The notes: generated by a model not told the origin, from the sequence alone. A stretch of 64,000 bases of DNA from Xenopus tropicalis (GCF_000004195.4 NC_030678.2:83984904-84048903); one strand, 5' to 3'; shown: positions 1-12,678, counted from the stretch's first letter. Numbers and translations: made by a program.

Positions 1-181
1 GTGAATTAGCAGAAAAGAAGATGGGGAGCTACTGGGGACATTTATGGGACACAGATCTTCACTGCTAAAGGGCTATGGTTGCCTTGGGATGGGGCAGAAA
101 CCAAAAACACAATGTGCAACTTTTCTATCCTACTTCTTCATTTAAACTATAGTTCTCCTTTAAAATAAGCATACTCTATAG

Positions 182-484
182 CAGGGTTCCCCAACCTTTT
201 TTACCCAAGGGCCACATTCAAATGTAAAAGAGTTGGTGAGCAACGCAAGTGAAAAAAAAGTTCCTGGTGTGCGAAGAAAGGGCTATGATTGGTTATTTGG
301 TAGCCCCTATATGGACTTGCTTCCTACAGGAGGTTTTGTTTGTCAATATACATGGTCTTTATGCCAAAGCTCGCCCCCAAGCCAAGAATTCAAAAATAAG
401 CACCTGCTTTGAGGCCACTGGGAGCAACATTCAAGGTGTTGGTGAGCAACATGTTGCTCAAAAGCCAATGGTTGGGGATCACTG
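182..484. mobile_element. hAT-type MITE, 303 bp, intact ends
   Basis: The ends are inverted: CAGGGTTCCCCAACC at the left and GGTTGGGGATCACTG at the right, so both start CAG and share TCCCCAACC. The 8-bp sequence CTCTATAG lies directly outside each end (174-181 and 485-492), a perfect target duplication of the length hAT transposases make. There is no transposase inside. The 84-residue open frame at 249-503 is incidental and overruns the element. Confidence 0.9.
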
Positions 485-552
485 CTCTATAGACTACTAT
501 TAAACAGTGAGCCCACCCTAAAGGCTCAGATATTTATGGTTGCCTTTAACAA

Positions 553-653
553 TGGCAGCTTCAGATATCTGATATTTGCACAATTATTTAGTGCTTTACA
601 AAGATTATACATCATTCACATCCCTGTCCCAGTAAAGCTTACGATCTAAAAAA

Positions 654-655
<2 letters not shown>
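553..655 (-). repeat. L2-like LINE 3'-end fragment
   Basis: The segment TTTAGTGCTTTACAAAG followed by AAAGCTTACGATCTAA resembles the 3' untranslated end of L2-type LINEs seen better preserved at 57016-57255 (GCGCTGTACAATA ... TGCTTACAATCTAC). Only the 3' end is present and it is strongly diverged. Confidence 0.45.

Positions 656-716
<61 letters not shown>
655..716. repeat. (CA)n microsatellite
   Basis: About 60 bp of CA dinucleotides, interrupted once by an AACG change near 685. Confidence 0.97.
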
Positions 717-717
<1 letters not shown>

Positions 718-2025
718 CTGGAAATTTTTTTCAGGAGTGAGCTGTAGTGTCAAAAAGGGCCAAATTTCTGGCATTTTAAATAGAAATTTGTCTCTTTTGA
801 TGTAGCAAATTGACATAATTAGGCAACTATAACATCCTTGCCATGATAAACCCTACCTTTACATGGTAGGGGCAAATTATGCCTGATGTGTGCCATTTAC
901 TACTCATTGTAAATCTTTGTAAGTCTTTGTAAAAATAATCCTGTCAGACAGCAGAAGGCACAGTTGAAGTGGCATGCTGGAAAAAATAGTGAATTGTTGC
1001 ACATTTTTCCACTTTAAACCATATAAATAAGATCTCATGACTAATGAAATGTAAGCTGTACTATTTCAGACTTGTTCTGCTAATCCATGCAACCAATAAG
1101 CTGTTTGTGGACCAGTACTTCTGGCATTTTCCAGCTTTTAAAGCACAGACCTTTGTTGTAGCACTTTTCTGTCACTGAAATATGGTTTCCTTCTGTACTC
1201 GGCAAGCTCTGCTAATGCATGTGAAAGTCTCGCTTATATTCCCTTCTTTCATTCCTCCATGCTGGACATATCATTACTATGCCAACGAAATGGATTCAAA
1301 TACAAGCTTATAGCCTCTTAATGGGGTGGCATTTTCTCTCTGTTCTGAAACTTTAAAGAACAGTAATACTTAAAAGTTAGTGTTCTTAGCTTAAAAGGCA
1401 TACTTTTGTAAAATGGACTATGTCAACAAATCTTTTTAACCTTTTGTTAGATATATTCCGTGAATGCTTTTAGCAAGTATGCAGGGCCATGCTATTCCCT
1501 TTGCTATATCTTTGCTTACATGCAGATTATAATGTACAGTAGATCATACTAAGATTAAGATCATGAGCTAATAAGCAGGGCCCTCTTTATACACTGTATC
1601 AGTCAGTATTTTTATGTATTTTGTAGGTTTGATGTATATACCTCTCTCTGCAAAATATGTATGTGCTTTCTTAACACTTCAAAATAAATAAATAAAGTAA
1701 AATAAAATAGGAATGCATTTAAGGGGGTCCTTCTTATTCTACTTTTAACCTGCCTCCAAGTGGACCCGTTCAGGGCACAATTTCCATTGTTTGTGGTGTG
1801 CTAAACTACTTTTAAAAACCAAATCTACAACATTTCATGTATTAAAAATGACACCCACATTGACTACTTCCACAGGTAAGAACAATGCCCTCAAAATACA
1901 AAAATGGCTGGTGGATTGCAAAGTGCCAGATTTACTGATCCTACCCAATGACCATATTGCTGTCATTTACTCACGTTCCAGCCTCGTTTTCAATTATTCA
2001 CCACAACCACAGAGCACTGGGAATA
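717..2025. other. No gene or clear repeat seen
   Basis: AT-rich sequence with short open frames only. The simple-sequence tract AAATAAATAAATAAAG lies at 1681-1697. Confidence 0.6.
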
Positions 2026-2163
2026 AAGAGGGACACTCCACACTCCAGTCCACCTGTATCTGCCTTCCCTACACATCTGAGTATGCAGCAAAATGCATAG
2101 TGACTTAAACAAAGTATGCAGCGAAATGTGTAGGGAAGACAGGCATAGGCGGAGTGGAGCTAA
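2026..2163. repeat. Imperfect foldback (candidate MITE remnant)
   Basis: CTGCCTTCCCTACACAT at about 2059 pairs with ATGTGTAGGGAAGACAG at about 2127. Outer pairing of CACTCCACACTCC with GGCGGAGTGGAG and inner pairing of GTATGCAGC with GCTGCATAC-like sequence extend it. The arms are roughly 55-60 bp with several mismatches. No target duplication was found. The overlapping opposite-strand open frames at 1791-2256 are by-products of this repeat. Confidence 0.55.
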
Positions 2164-4639
2164 TGTGGGTTGATACAGCTCGCTGTGACCCTGGTGTAAG
2201 TCACTAAATCTAACGGTGTATATGTAATGGCTGCCATAAAATACTTTAAATGACACACATACCTTATAAACAAAGGTACTACAGTGTTATATAATCGAAG
2301 TCAACCCTTAAGTGTGTAGAGGTCCCTATCCAGTGCATGGTAATTGTCTTTTGCATAGAATAGTAGTATATGGTACCAGAATCTGGGGTATTTCTGTGAG
2401 ATGATACTGTCTAGCCCCCAACAGACAAGCAATTAGAGCAACAGCTCTGGGAAAGACTATGGTGGTTGCTAGAAAATTGGTTATAGGGTATGGAGGCATG
2501 ACCAGATCATGTGCAAACAGTAGTCGAGGCCAAACCTGAGACCCTGATCATTTGCTGTATTTCCCATTTGCTGCAACCTGTCAGGGGTTGTGTAAAGGCT
2601 GTGAAAATTTTTGTGGTGTAGTGTAGCCTAGGTCCTGTTAATAGTTAGTTTTGGTATAATTTAGTACAAAGTTATACAAGTATACAAGTGTTTCTTTTGT
2701 GGTGACATGGGTGAGTGGGGGAAAAAAGAGGGCACAAAAAAGTGGAGGGCACACCTGAGTTGAGGTGACTGACAGTTTTGCTTCAGCTAGGGATATTTTG
2801 GGAAGGAGCAGTGTTCTGTGAGGTCTCCTAAATATTTCAGATTATGATGGGGCCAAAATATAAATTCTGGATATTATCTGAACTGTTGGAGAGGGCTGAC
2901 TCCAGAGTTGAAGGTGGGTGTTTAAAAATGGTGTTGGATGGCCAAGGCCTTTAAGCACCATCAACCAAACTTTATGTTAGACAGATAGTGTTGTTGGGAT
3001 TGATGGAGAAACTGATAGGTGCTGATAGGGAATGTTTTGAAGTCCTTCCAGTAAGGCCAAAACATTGTTTGGAGTTGGATATTCCAGTTGTAGGGGTGAA
3101 AAACCATTGTAAATACTGTAGTTGGTAGACCAGGACCCACAAGATCCGATGTAGCGCTATGCATCTCTGAATAAAACACACAGAAGTTGCACTTGCTTGT
3201 TATATGCTGAGTGGACCTGGTTAACCCAAACCACTTTAGGATAGAGCTTCTTACAGAACCTTACATTATGGTGGCTTCAAATAGCATTTATTTTAGTCCA
3301 GGATATTTGTTTTTAAATCAACACTGCACCATAACACTTTCTCTAAGAGCCTGAGAGCAAATAGATGCTTTGATGCTATTCACCAATGGTACTTGCTTCC
3401 ATAGTGGCATCAATGCATCCATTCAGTCTGCTCTGATAAAATTTGTTATGCACTCAAGAGACCCTGTAATTACTAGCAGCCTTGACCTGTCAGTCATTCC
3501 AGGGTTCACAAAGCAGTTAGGTCCATAACTGTAATTGACGTGCCAATTGAAGTAGACACTAATGCTATTATTGATGCCATGTGCATGTAGTTTTGTAGTG
3601 GTGCATGACACACAAGTTGTGGTGGACACTACTTATCAGGCATTGGTACTGACCACTGAAATCCAGGGGGAATATGCTACATCATGGGTAAAAAACATGA
3701 TGCGTCTCAGTTTAGCACTTTGTTGTAACATGCCCTCTTAGTATATAAGCTCTTGTTTATACTTGCTGTATAGAGAGTTTTATGCCTCTGAGTACATGCA
3801 TCATCACCAACAAATGGTGGATATAAAAAATAAATCCAAATCTTTTCTACTTGATATATTTGCTGTAAATGTAATGTCTAGGTTCAAATCACAAATTTTA
3901 TATAAGATCCAGACATGAAGCTGCCAGACCTCTTAAGCTTTATAATAATTTCAGTAAATATCTACTCCTGAACAATGTTTGCAGAGTGACAAGATGCATT
4001 ATCCTTGTGAAAAATCAATGCAGCATTTCCTACAGGTCCCTTTTGAGCTAATCACTTGCGTCCATTGTTTCTTCCACAGGCAAAGGTTTCCTGACACCAC
4101 AATTTCATGTACAAGATGTGTGCTTTGTTCTTTTGCAGAGTGGATATAAGACTTTGTAGAAAAAAATCCCTTGTCTCTGGCTCGTACCTCATCCATCAGA
4201 AATTATACATGACTGTGAATCGTCAAGCTGGTAGGCTGACCCTTCTATCCCCCAAACTATTATCAAACATCCAGAGACTACAAGAAAAATCAGGTTGGAA
4301 TATAACATTATATTGCTAGAAAAGAAATTAGCATAACAATAGTCAGTCATACCTGAACATTATATATACCCCACCACGGAATGCTTGCCTATTGGAAAAA
4401 CACCACCAACTGGGCTACCTGCCATGCCAGCCAATTGTCACGAGAGCGATAGATAGGCAAGTGAGAGCAGGCAACCAGAAAACCACCATCCTGGGATCCT
4501 TGTCCGAGGAGACCATAACCAATCTTTGCACACTTGTATCTTAAACTGGGGGCATAAGCCCCCACCCCTGGCAAGCATTCCTCTGTAGCTGCGACAAAAA
4601 GACAATCTGAGCTAAAATACTTACCCCTCCCCCCTCAAA
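2164..4639. other. No gene or clear repeat seen
   Basis: About 2.5 kb with no recognisable domain in any frame; the longest open frames are about 70 residues. It could be intron or intergenic DNA. Confidence 0.55.
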
Positions 4640-4643
4640 TTAA

Positions 4644-5096
4644 AGGAAAAGAAAAGGTAAAAACTAAGTAAGCTTTATCAGAAAGGTAAATACAGCCATA
4701 GGCACTCACAGAAAAGCTACCTGTGTATCTAAAGAAACACAGGCGTTCTTGTCTCCTTTTTTGTAAACATGTTCCTTGGTATCAGATTTCCTCTCTCAGA
4801 AAAATCCTTCATTCCTCGGAGTCTGTGCAGCTGTCTCCTCTCTCCCTTCTCCTGCTCCCCCTCCTATAAGAATTCATAAGAATTCACTCCACCTCCTATC
4901 AGAATGTGTGATCTGAGCTACCAGTGGCTAAAGCTGCAGCAGGGAAGCTGCTGAGACTTAGCTAAAATGGCAGCTGCTATCTTAAGCAAACAGAGGGAGC
5001 TTTTAGGGCTGTTCCATAGCTTAAATATAGCATTCTGGGTGGCTCTGATCTGACTAATCTGTTGCCATTAAATGCCAAAATGCCTTTCCTTCTCCT
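4644..5096 (+). mobile_element. T2/Kolobok-type MITE, about 450 bp
   Basis: Both ends abut TTAA (4640-4643 and 5097-5100). The left end reads AAGGAAAAGAAAAGG and the right end, reverse complemented, AAGGAGAAGGAAAGGC. TTAA duplication with TTAAAGGRGAA ends is the hallmark of the Xenopus T2 MITE group. The interior (GCTTTATCAGAAAGGTAAAT, then GCCATAGGCAC) recurs at 49510-49921 in the same orientation and at 12679-13141 in the opposite one. There is no transposase. Confidence 0.85.
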
Positions 5097-5100
5097 TTAA

Positions 5101-6318
5101 TCCTTAAACAAGGGTGGGCAGATGCAATGTAGCTCGCTCCCTGCTTGACAGGAAAAGGCAGGTACTTCCTTTTCTTGGTACTCCCTATATCTGCTTACCC
5201 CTCCTCCTGGTCCAACCCCTCATCTCTAGCTGCTTTTCTATTAAACCCTCGTTTCCTCCCCCTTTTTTCTTCCTCACACAGTCCGGACCCTTCCTTTTAT
5301 GTAAATTTGGGCCCCATTCTTATTTGGGTAAAAGAATTTAAATTGTTAAGTATAATCTAGCTGTATGAAGTTAAATCAAATCAGAATGTTTACTTATTCA
5401 TCTGCTTGTACTGAAATAGAGTTGAGTCCTCATGGAGTCATTTCTGCTTCATTAAATTGTTCACCTTAAAATTAACTTGTGGACATTAAAATTAACTTTA
5501 TTTTGTGGACAAATTGCAGTCAGTATGCATCTTTATTTTAGATGGCTTTTGCATTATTTACAATTTTTTTTTTTTAACTCTAAGGCTTGGGATGTAAACT
5601 GTTATTGGGCTGCTAGGAAATTATTCCTATACTGACCTGGTAGCAGATTTAAAGGTTAAAATATAAAAAGTAAAAAATAAAGTTAAGCAATAAAATACAA
5701 GGATAAAAAAAGTGAATTTTGCCAGATGTTTTTTCCCTTGTTAATGGGGTCAGAAACCTTTTTTTTAAATTTTTGAATAGGTCCATCTCTTCCATATAAA
5801 AATGTATTTAAACTGATAAATAAAATAAATGTCATACTTTTGAGGTCTGGATACATTGCTTAGTAGTGGAAGGGCTACCATGTGTGTTTAGATGTATGTA
5901 TCACCACTGTTGTCCTAATATCTGTTTATAAGGGCATTTTCCATTAGGTATATCCATCTGTGCTGATGATTGGGAAGACTAGCATGGTCAATTGAACTGT
6001 AAGCTGAATGCAAAGTACACAAGTAGCACAACCAGCAGTGAATGCTATTTTCACTTTCCATCCAACCTACAAGGAGAAACTAAGGAAGAAGGAATTCACA
6101 TTTTTTAAGAAGTGTCTACACAGTCTTTGGCACCATCTTCCATAGCTCCCCTCACAGAAGAAATAATAAATACAACTACACCATTTAATATCTCTCACAA
6201 CAACATTGATATGATATGGGATCACCATAAAATGACATATGGTTCCTACTGACTGAGAAACCTAATATTTTATTTGGAAGTACCCACATCTTCACAAGTA
6301 CCTTTTTGGATTTCTAGT
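5101..6318. other. No gene or clear repeat seen
   Basis: Very AT-rich DNA between two T2-type MITEs. Open frames of 71-75 residues at 5114-5360 have no recognisable features. Confidence 0.55.
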
Positions 6319-7218
6319 CTAAAGAAAAGGCAAAGACACTTGGGGGCACATTTACTAACCCACGAACGGGCCGAATGCGTCCGATTGCGTTTTTTTCGTA
6401 ATGATCAGTAATTTTTCGATTTTTTCGGCGTCTTTACGATTTTTGCGTAAAAACGCGAGTTTTTCGGCGTCTTTATGATTTTTGCGTAAAAACGCGAGTT
6501 TTTCGGCGTCATTACGAAAGTTGCGCAAAGTCGCGATTTTTTCGTAGCGTTAAAACTTGCGCGAAACGTCGCGCCTTTTAAGTTTTAACGCTACGAAAAA
6601 GGCGCGACTTTGCACGCAAGTGTTAACGCTACGAAAAAATCGCGACTTTGCGCAACTTTCGTAAAGACGCCGAAAAACTCGCGTTTTTACGCAAAAATCG
6701 TAAAGACGCCGAAAAACTCGCGTTTTTACGCAAAAATCGTAAAGACGCCGAAAAAATCGTGAAAAATACGAAAAAGTCACAAAATGTTCGTTTCCAATCG
6801 GAATTTTTCCAATTTGGATTCGAAATCGTGTCTTAGTAAATCAGCCCCTTGGGGTGGCAAAATGTTAGGCACCCCCAAGTGGCTTAAATCGCTTACCTTT
6901 ACCCCGGGCTGGTGCCCCTGTACGGTGAGAACAGCACCAGCCCGGGGTACCTGTAGCGCTTCCTCCTTCCTGCTTTGTGAGCGCGCACATGCGCAGTAGA
7001 GTGAAAAGCTGAACTTTAACAGAAAAGTCGGCTTTTCACTCTACTGCTCATGCGCCTATTGTGTTAGTCTTAGCGAAGTGAAGGCGGAAGGAGGAAGCGC
7101 ATCGCTCCAGGTACCCTGGGCTGGTGCTGATTTCTCAGCAAGGTTAGCAATTAAAGTCACTTGGGGGTGCTTAACATTTTAGCACCCCCAAGTGACTTAG
7201 CCTTTCCTTCTCCTTTAA
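6319..7218. mobile_element. T2-type MITE split by a nested MITE
   Basis: The right end CCTTTCCTTCTCC abuts TTAA (7215-7218). The left end is a decayed form, CTAAAGAAAAGGCAAAGAC, at 6319. The sequence CACTTGGGGG on the left continues, after the insert at 6344-6847, as TTGGGGTGGCAAAATG. The right end carries the inverted equivalent, GCACCCCCAAGTGACTTAG. Inside 6853-7214 there is a GC-rich foldback: CCCCGGGCTGGTG pairs with CACCAGCCCGGGG, and TTCACTCTACTG occurs with its inverse either side of about 7025. Confidence 0.8.
6344..6847. mobile_element. CpG-rich palindromic MITE with 5-bp target duplication CTTGG
   Basis: The ends are inverted: GGGCACATTTACTAA at the left, and TTAGTAAATCAGCCC at the right. 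CTTGG flanks both sides (6339-6343 and 6848-6852). Most of the element is one long hairpin folding near 6565. Each arm contains about two tandem 39-bp units built around CGGCGTCTTTACGA and GTAAAAACGCGAG. CpG is far denser than in the surrounding DNA. The open frames at 6550-6836, with repeated RRLYDFCVKTRVF-like peptides, are artefacts of these tandem units. Confidence 0.85.
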
Positions 7219-10200
7219 AATAAGTGCAAAGTCCTTCCGGCAGTTGGCATGACACATCAGTGCACAATCCTTTAGGCGCAAATGCGCTAGGACTATTGAT
7301 GCAGCCCACTGTGGAAACCCTGGTCTTACCACAACCTTGGAGGTGACGGTATCTCCAGGGTTCCCCATTATCAGTAGGAGCACTTGTGCAAAATACTTAC
7401 ACCTATATGGAAATGCAAGGAGCAGCTTTGGATGCAGGTACACGTAATAAGTAGCAAAAATTCATGCAATGGCTGCCAAATACCTGCCTGACTGCAACTT
7501 TGTTTTCCATTGTAAATGGCCATTAATATGGTCTTTTCCCTATGGGTCTTCCTAGGCCCCCATTATGATCTAATTGTTTAGACGGATCTGACCAAACATG
7601 TTGGTGGACAAATCAGGTAAAGACCCACTCATTGGACAGTCTCTTTTTCCAAGTCCAGGGACAACAGTCCACTTCATGCAGAAAGATCCTCCAATGAAAA
7701 TACTGCCTGCCAGAGCCATGTTGCATTTGTCTTCTAACTCCTGAACACAGAAAGTTTTGTGTACACAAAGCAGCCAGGATTTTATTGCAAGTTACTGCCA
7801 GCATATTACTAATAATGAAATTAGTGTTTACTTGGTGCAAGTCAGTTGCAGCTACTGATGAAACTCGCTAAGGGAATCCTGGAATTATTGGCAAATACAG
7901 TTTGACAGTAGTTGCAGGGTTCCCTAACATCCATGTGTGCACATGGCATCTACCTTCCAACATCCAAATGGAATGATATCTGAACTCTGCATATCTGCAT
8001 GTTTTGATTACAGTGCAATATAACCAAGCTACAATTGCAGAATAATCTCTTTATGGCAGAAAAAAGCAAGATAATGAGTATTATGCTTCTAATCTACATT
8101 CTTACCGGAGAATTCTCATGCATCTGCAGTAATGACTGAGCTGCCAAATGATTGATTTACTGTGAAGTACAATAGGAAAGTATTATGGATAATTTACAAA
8201 GATGGCAGCTCTGTTGCCAAGTTGCGCAAGGATACAGTTTTCCTCTGGAAACAATTTCAGTGCTGAGTATAGATTATTGCTACTGGGAAAAAATGTAATG
8301 TTTTAGGTTTATAGAAATGTAATAAATATAAAATAAAACAGATGTCTTAACTTGTGTTAAAACTAACACACTAACGAAATAAAGATTTAAAGAAAAAGTG
8401 ATAATAGTGTTTTTATTATTTTTATCTTTTTCCTATGAAAGCAAAGTGGCAAATCCACCTGCTATTGGGTAGAGAGAAAGTTACTTTTAGTTTAAATAAT
8501 ATTGTACAAAATTGTACTATTGAAAAATACATTTCATTTATGTGTCTCTTGCTTTTCCAGCTAAAAATAATACAAACAAAATTTCATCAAATCAATACCA
8601 AGAAAGAAATCAGGAAGTGAGCTAGCTTACATAAAACCAGCATTTTAAAGGAGCAGCAGAACTCAGTGTAAAATGTGACTTCAAACACAAGTTGTTAGAT
8701 GCCACCACAGCAGCTCTATTAACAAACACTGTCTTTGTAGCACTTCAGAGGAAGGGGACATAATGGGGAGTCATGAATTATAACCAATAAAAAGGGCAGC
8801 TCTTGAAGTATTCAGTATTTAGCTGTACAGGCTGATAAGGGGTCTGTGAATTTTGGAAGCAATCCCACTATAATCACTATATATTGGATTTGTCATTAAG
8901 TACCCTTAGCCATTCAACCATTAGTTTCTATTTTGTAAGAGAAGAAAGGACAAAACAGCTGTGAGTTTTAATATTCTGAACAATAGGCATAATCCCCCCA
9001 CCAAAGAGCAGTGAGCAGTACAGCTGAAGCAATTACGTGGGAACTTTTGCGCAAATCGGACCCAAGTGTGTTTGGCACTGCCATTTCCTGTGCTCTGTGT
9101 TGAAATGCTCAATTTTCTACAATCAGCTTTGGTGCATCAATTAAGGCTGTGGAGCTTCCTTGAGGTAGTGCAAGGAGTAGCTTTAGACACAACTACCTTT
9201 AATAATTGCCATTTTTCTCTCCTAACTGTGGCCATCTCTGCAGAAGTGCAACTGTGCTTTGTAAATAACCCTTATAGGATGTAGCTATTTCTAGGATCCC
9301 ATTACACATGCCATAAGATGTATTTCTTGTTCTAGACTCTGAAAGAAAAGAATTACATTTTGATTACTGATGTACTTAGATGTGGGAATGGCAGATTCAG
9401 TGTTATTTGGGTATTTTGAGCTTCAAATATATTTTCAGTTCTGCCACCAAGGATTGCATGGACAATTGATAAGTAAATGAGAGCACACAAAAGAGACAGG
9501 AATATTTTGCTGCCTGGGCTTACCAGCACTGTATACAGGGACACGGATGACACATGGACAGGCTCATTATGCCCATAGCTTGCACATAATGCAGGACATA
9601 TATGCTAGGAGTGGAAGTTGTTGCAAGGCTATCAAGCTCTATAATTACACCCTATCAGTGCTCATTTTGATCCAATATTGAGATCACACTGAGCAAGGAT
9701 TAATGCAAGTGCTTTGTATATTGAACTCAAAGGCTACAATTTTTCATCGCTTAGCCATGAGCTCAAAATTAGGACGACTAAACCTCTTTAAAAAGATATC
9801 AACTGATATATATTTATATATAATGATTAGGTTGTTTAATGGAAAGCCTTCTGTTGGTACCCTGCCTAAACAAAATTGTTGTTCCCCTTCCCTGTCCTTA
9901 GTGGTCTTGAATTTGCACCTTGCAATGCTTGCATTGACTTTTTTCTTCACTGTTTCAAGGACATGTTTGGCCTTTAGACAGCATGGGGGTTTGTTTAGGC
10001 ACTAGGTCTGTTTTATACTTATTGTGTTCTTGATGGACAGGATCTGCCCATTGTTTATCCACTTGGGGCATTTTACATCCCAGAGGGGGGTACTTAACAG
10101 AATTGGACAGTTCACACTGTGAAAGTATATAATTCTATATAAGATTAATACTGATAAGAAAGCTTGCCAAGATAGATAGGGGAAATATGCCAACAAAACA

Positions 10201-10856
10201 TTTTTCTCAAATCTGAGAAATCTTTCAGCACCATATTTCATGTTACATTTTCCCTATCGGAAGCAAAAAGCCATCTGTGTATGTGTGCCACTGAGGCAGA
10301 CCAGACAGCAAATGGGGCGGTGTACCATATGCTAAATGCTGTATTTGCATAATTGTATCTCATTCTTATCTTGCATAGGAGGAGGGCAAGCACAATTAAG
10401 AGGCACAAGTTACACATGGTTAAGCACATGCAGGCACACAAAATGTAAAAGGTGCGCAGAAGGATGCAATGCACATGCAGACGGCACATAGAACACAGCA
10501 GGAAACAGACAATAATCAGTTGTACAGGTACCAGCATACACATAATGTCCTGAGCAGGAAGGGTGAAACTATACAAGTATAATCTGTACTTAGTAATGTC
10601 AGTTGTGTCATATGACTTATTGAGACATATATTATAGGAAGTAATGTACTCACAATTTTTAAATTTCATATTAGAAGTCACCTTGGTAATCTATGATCTT
10701 TATAAAAGCACTGGGTATGCAGGCTTGTGCCTTTATATACAGTAATTGTAGTTCTCCTTGCTGACTTCTAATATCCTTTTATTCTACAATAGGGGGGTAC
10801 ATTATTCCCTATATTTTCTTACTTTCAGACTTCTGTTTATACTACAGTTGTTAATA
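7219..10856. other. Mostly unique DNA, no gene recognised
   Basis: No exon-like segment with convincing splice signals and no recognisable protein. A short stretch at about 7550-7600 (GGCCCCCATTATGATCT) resembles one at 61353-61373 beside a Harbinger-type end, so it may be an old MITE piece. The rest is AT-rich. Confidence 0.5.
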
Positions 10857-10861
10857 CCTAG

Positions 10862-11346
10862 GGGCACATTTACTAAGACACGAATTCGAATCCGAATTGG
10901 AAATTGTCGCAACTTTTTCGTTACCAATACGATTTGTGCAAAAAAACGCGAGTTTTTCGTAGCCATTACGATGCGCTCGTATCTTGTCGCGACTTTTTCG
11001 TATTGAGCGCTCGTAAGCGGCGGGCGAAACTTTCAGACTTAGCATGATGTTGGAAGCCTCCCATAGGACTCAATGGCACCCTGCAGCTCCAACCTGGCCC
11101 AAGAAAAGTCACCATACTGAAGCTTGAATGAATCCGAATCTTTCGTACTCGGCGCGAAAGCTGCGAAAAAGTCGTGACTTTTCGCGCAAGTAGTAACGCT
11201 ACGAAAAAATCGCCAGATTTTGCGCAACATTCGGAATGGCAACGAAAAAGTCGCGACAATTATCCGAAAAATCGCAAAATACCGATCATTATGAAAAAAA
11301 CTCAATCAGACGCATTCGGCCCATTCGTGAGTAAGTAAATGGGCCC
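10862..11346. mobile_element. CpG-rich palindromic MITE, 485 bp, target duplication CCTAG
   Basis: Same family as 6344-6847. The ends are GGGCACATTTACTAA and GTAAGTAAATGGGCCC, and CCTAG flanks both (10857-10861 and 11347-11351). The arms hold CG-rich segments such as AAAAACGCGAGTTTTTCG. A non-CpG core at about 11045-11130 (ATAGGACTCAATGGCACCC, then AACCTGGCCCAAG) is shared with the copy at 38516-38890. Opposite-strand open frames of 64-97 residues here are incidental. Confidence 0.87.
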
Positions 11347-11351
11347 CCTAG

Positions 11352-11952
11352 TGTTACATGTGTGGTGGTGGTGGCTCTCACATGATTTTGCCACCTGGAC
11401 TGATCTGGGCCATTCTACCATCAAAGGCAGCAGTTCTTTGTAGCTCAATGCTGGTCACCTACCTACTTATTCACCATATTCTTACCTCTTTGGTGGGTCT
11501 GGACTGTACAGGGACTATGTCACTAATGAGATAGAGTGACAGAATATCACATTCACCAGCAGCAATGAAACCTAAATGTATAGGAAGAGCAGATCTGATA
11601 AAGGTATTCATCACTAGAATAATTGTCTTTGTGTAATATTGACTTAAGAATCTATCTCTGTGGTTGCTGGACTATTGTTCCTATCTTGCTTAAATCTGTG
11701 ACAGTATGCTGAGAATTTTAGTTTTGCAACTTTTTGGTGAAACAACACTGCTGGGGTAGGTGGAAGATTTATATCTCCTTTAATGGAGTCACATGGGAGT
11801 GCCTTCAATGGCGCCCGATCAAAAGCTTTTACCCGGCCGATCGATGATATGACCAATATGCGCAACCTTTGCGATATCAGTTGTCTTGTCGATCCACCAT
11901 ACACCACAAGGTTTTGTACAATATCACCGGTGCTTGTATGGCCAGCTTTAGA
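11352..11952. other. No gene or clear repeat seen
   Basis: About 600 bp between two MITEs. The opposite-strand 67- and 87-residue frames near 11650-11980 have no recognisable features. Confidence 0.5.
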
Positions 11953-12176
11953 GGCAGATTTAACAAAATATGAGTTTAGAGCTTAATATATGAAAACTCA
12001 CCTATGTTCTCTTTATTCCTATAGGGTTTTTAGAAGTGTATTTATCAAATGGTGAGTTCTTACTTTTACCCATTGATAAATACACTTCTAAAAATCCGAC
12101 AAGAAGGATAGAATGTGTATTGAGTGTGTGAGTACTTATGTGTTAAGCTTTAAACTAACACTTTTATAAATCGACC
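11953..12176. mobile_element. 'TTTATCAA' foldback MITE, diverged copy
   Basis: The ends GGCAGATTTAACAAAATATG and CTTTTATAAATCGACC are inverted and match the better copy at 20865-21054. The centre holds a strong hairpin: TTTTTAGAAGTGTATTTATC (about 12029) pairs with GATAAATACACTTCTAAAAA (about 12073). No clean target duplication remains. Confidence 0.7.
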
Positions 12177-12674
12177 TCGTTGCAACTATAAGTACCACCG
12201 GTCTGTGGGGAAAATAATAATGAATCCCTTTTTTAGTAATGAAACTGACACAGTCAGTTTAATTACAGGCATGCGTTACTATCTCTTTAAACATAATTCT
12301 TCTAGAACTGACAGTGATTTGTTCATGCCCTGATGTATAATTAGACATTCCCTATGTCAGATTTAAGCGACATTGCATGTTCTTAATAAGGCTTATATTT
12401 GTTGTATGCATATATGATCATGTGGGTGCTACTACCCTGTCAAGCCTACAGCATGGACTTTATAAAAGAAATGTAAATCAAGCAATAGTGGAGATACAGC
12501 CCCAGAGGATGTAGTCTTCTTGTGGGGTTTACTGGGTGATTCTTACTTAATATCTGCTGTACTTTAAAAATAAGAAAAGCTTATGCATGCTTATGATTAT
12601 ACTTTATTTGACCACTAATGTTTCATTTTGTGCTTGCTGTTTGTAAAGTACTCTGCTTCTTATCCTGCCTTTGT
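12177..12674. other. No gene or clear repeat seen
   Basis: About 500 bp of AT-rich DNA without recognisable elements. Confidence 0.5.
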
Positions 12675-12678
12675 TTAA

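Noticed and set aside
655..716. Possible CRISPR-like or satellite array
   Set aside because: It is a plain CA microsatellite; no repeat-spacer structure exists anywhere in the window.
6550..6836. Frames with repeated peptides (RRLYDFCVKTRVF type), possibly a repeat protein
   Set aside because: The repeats come from 39-bp tandem units in the arms of a palindromic MITE and occur on both strands.
10238..10681. 147-residue minus-strand open frame
   Set aside because: Cysteine- and leucine-rich with no domain, no splice or promoter context, and next to unique AT-rich DNA. It is within chance expectation for a 64-kb window.
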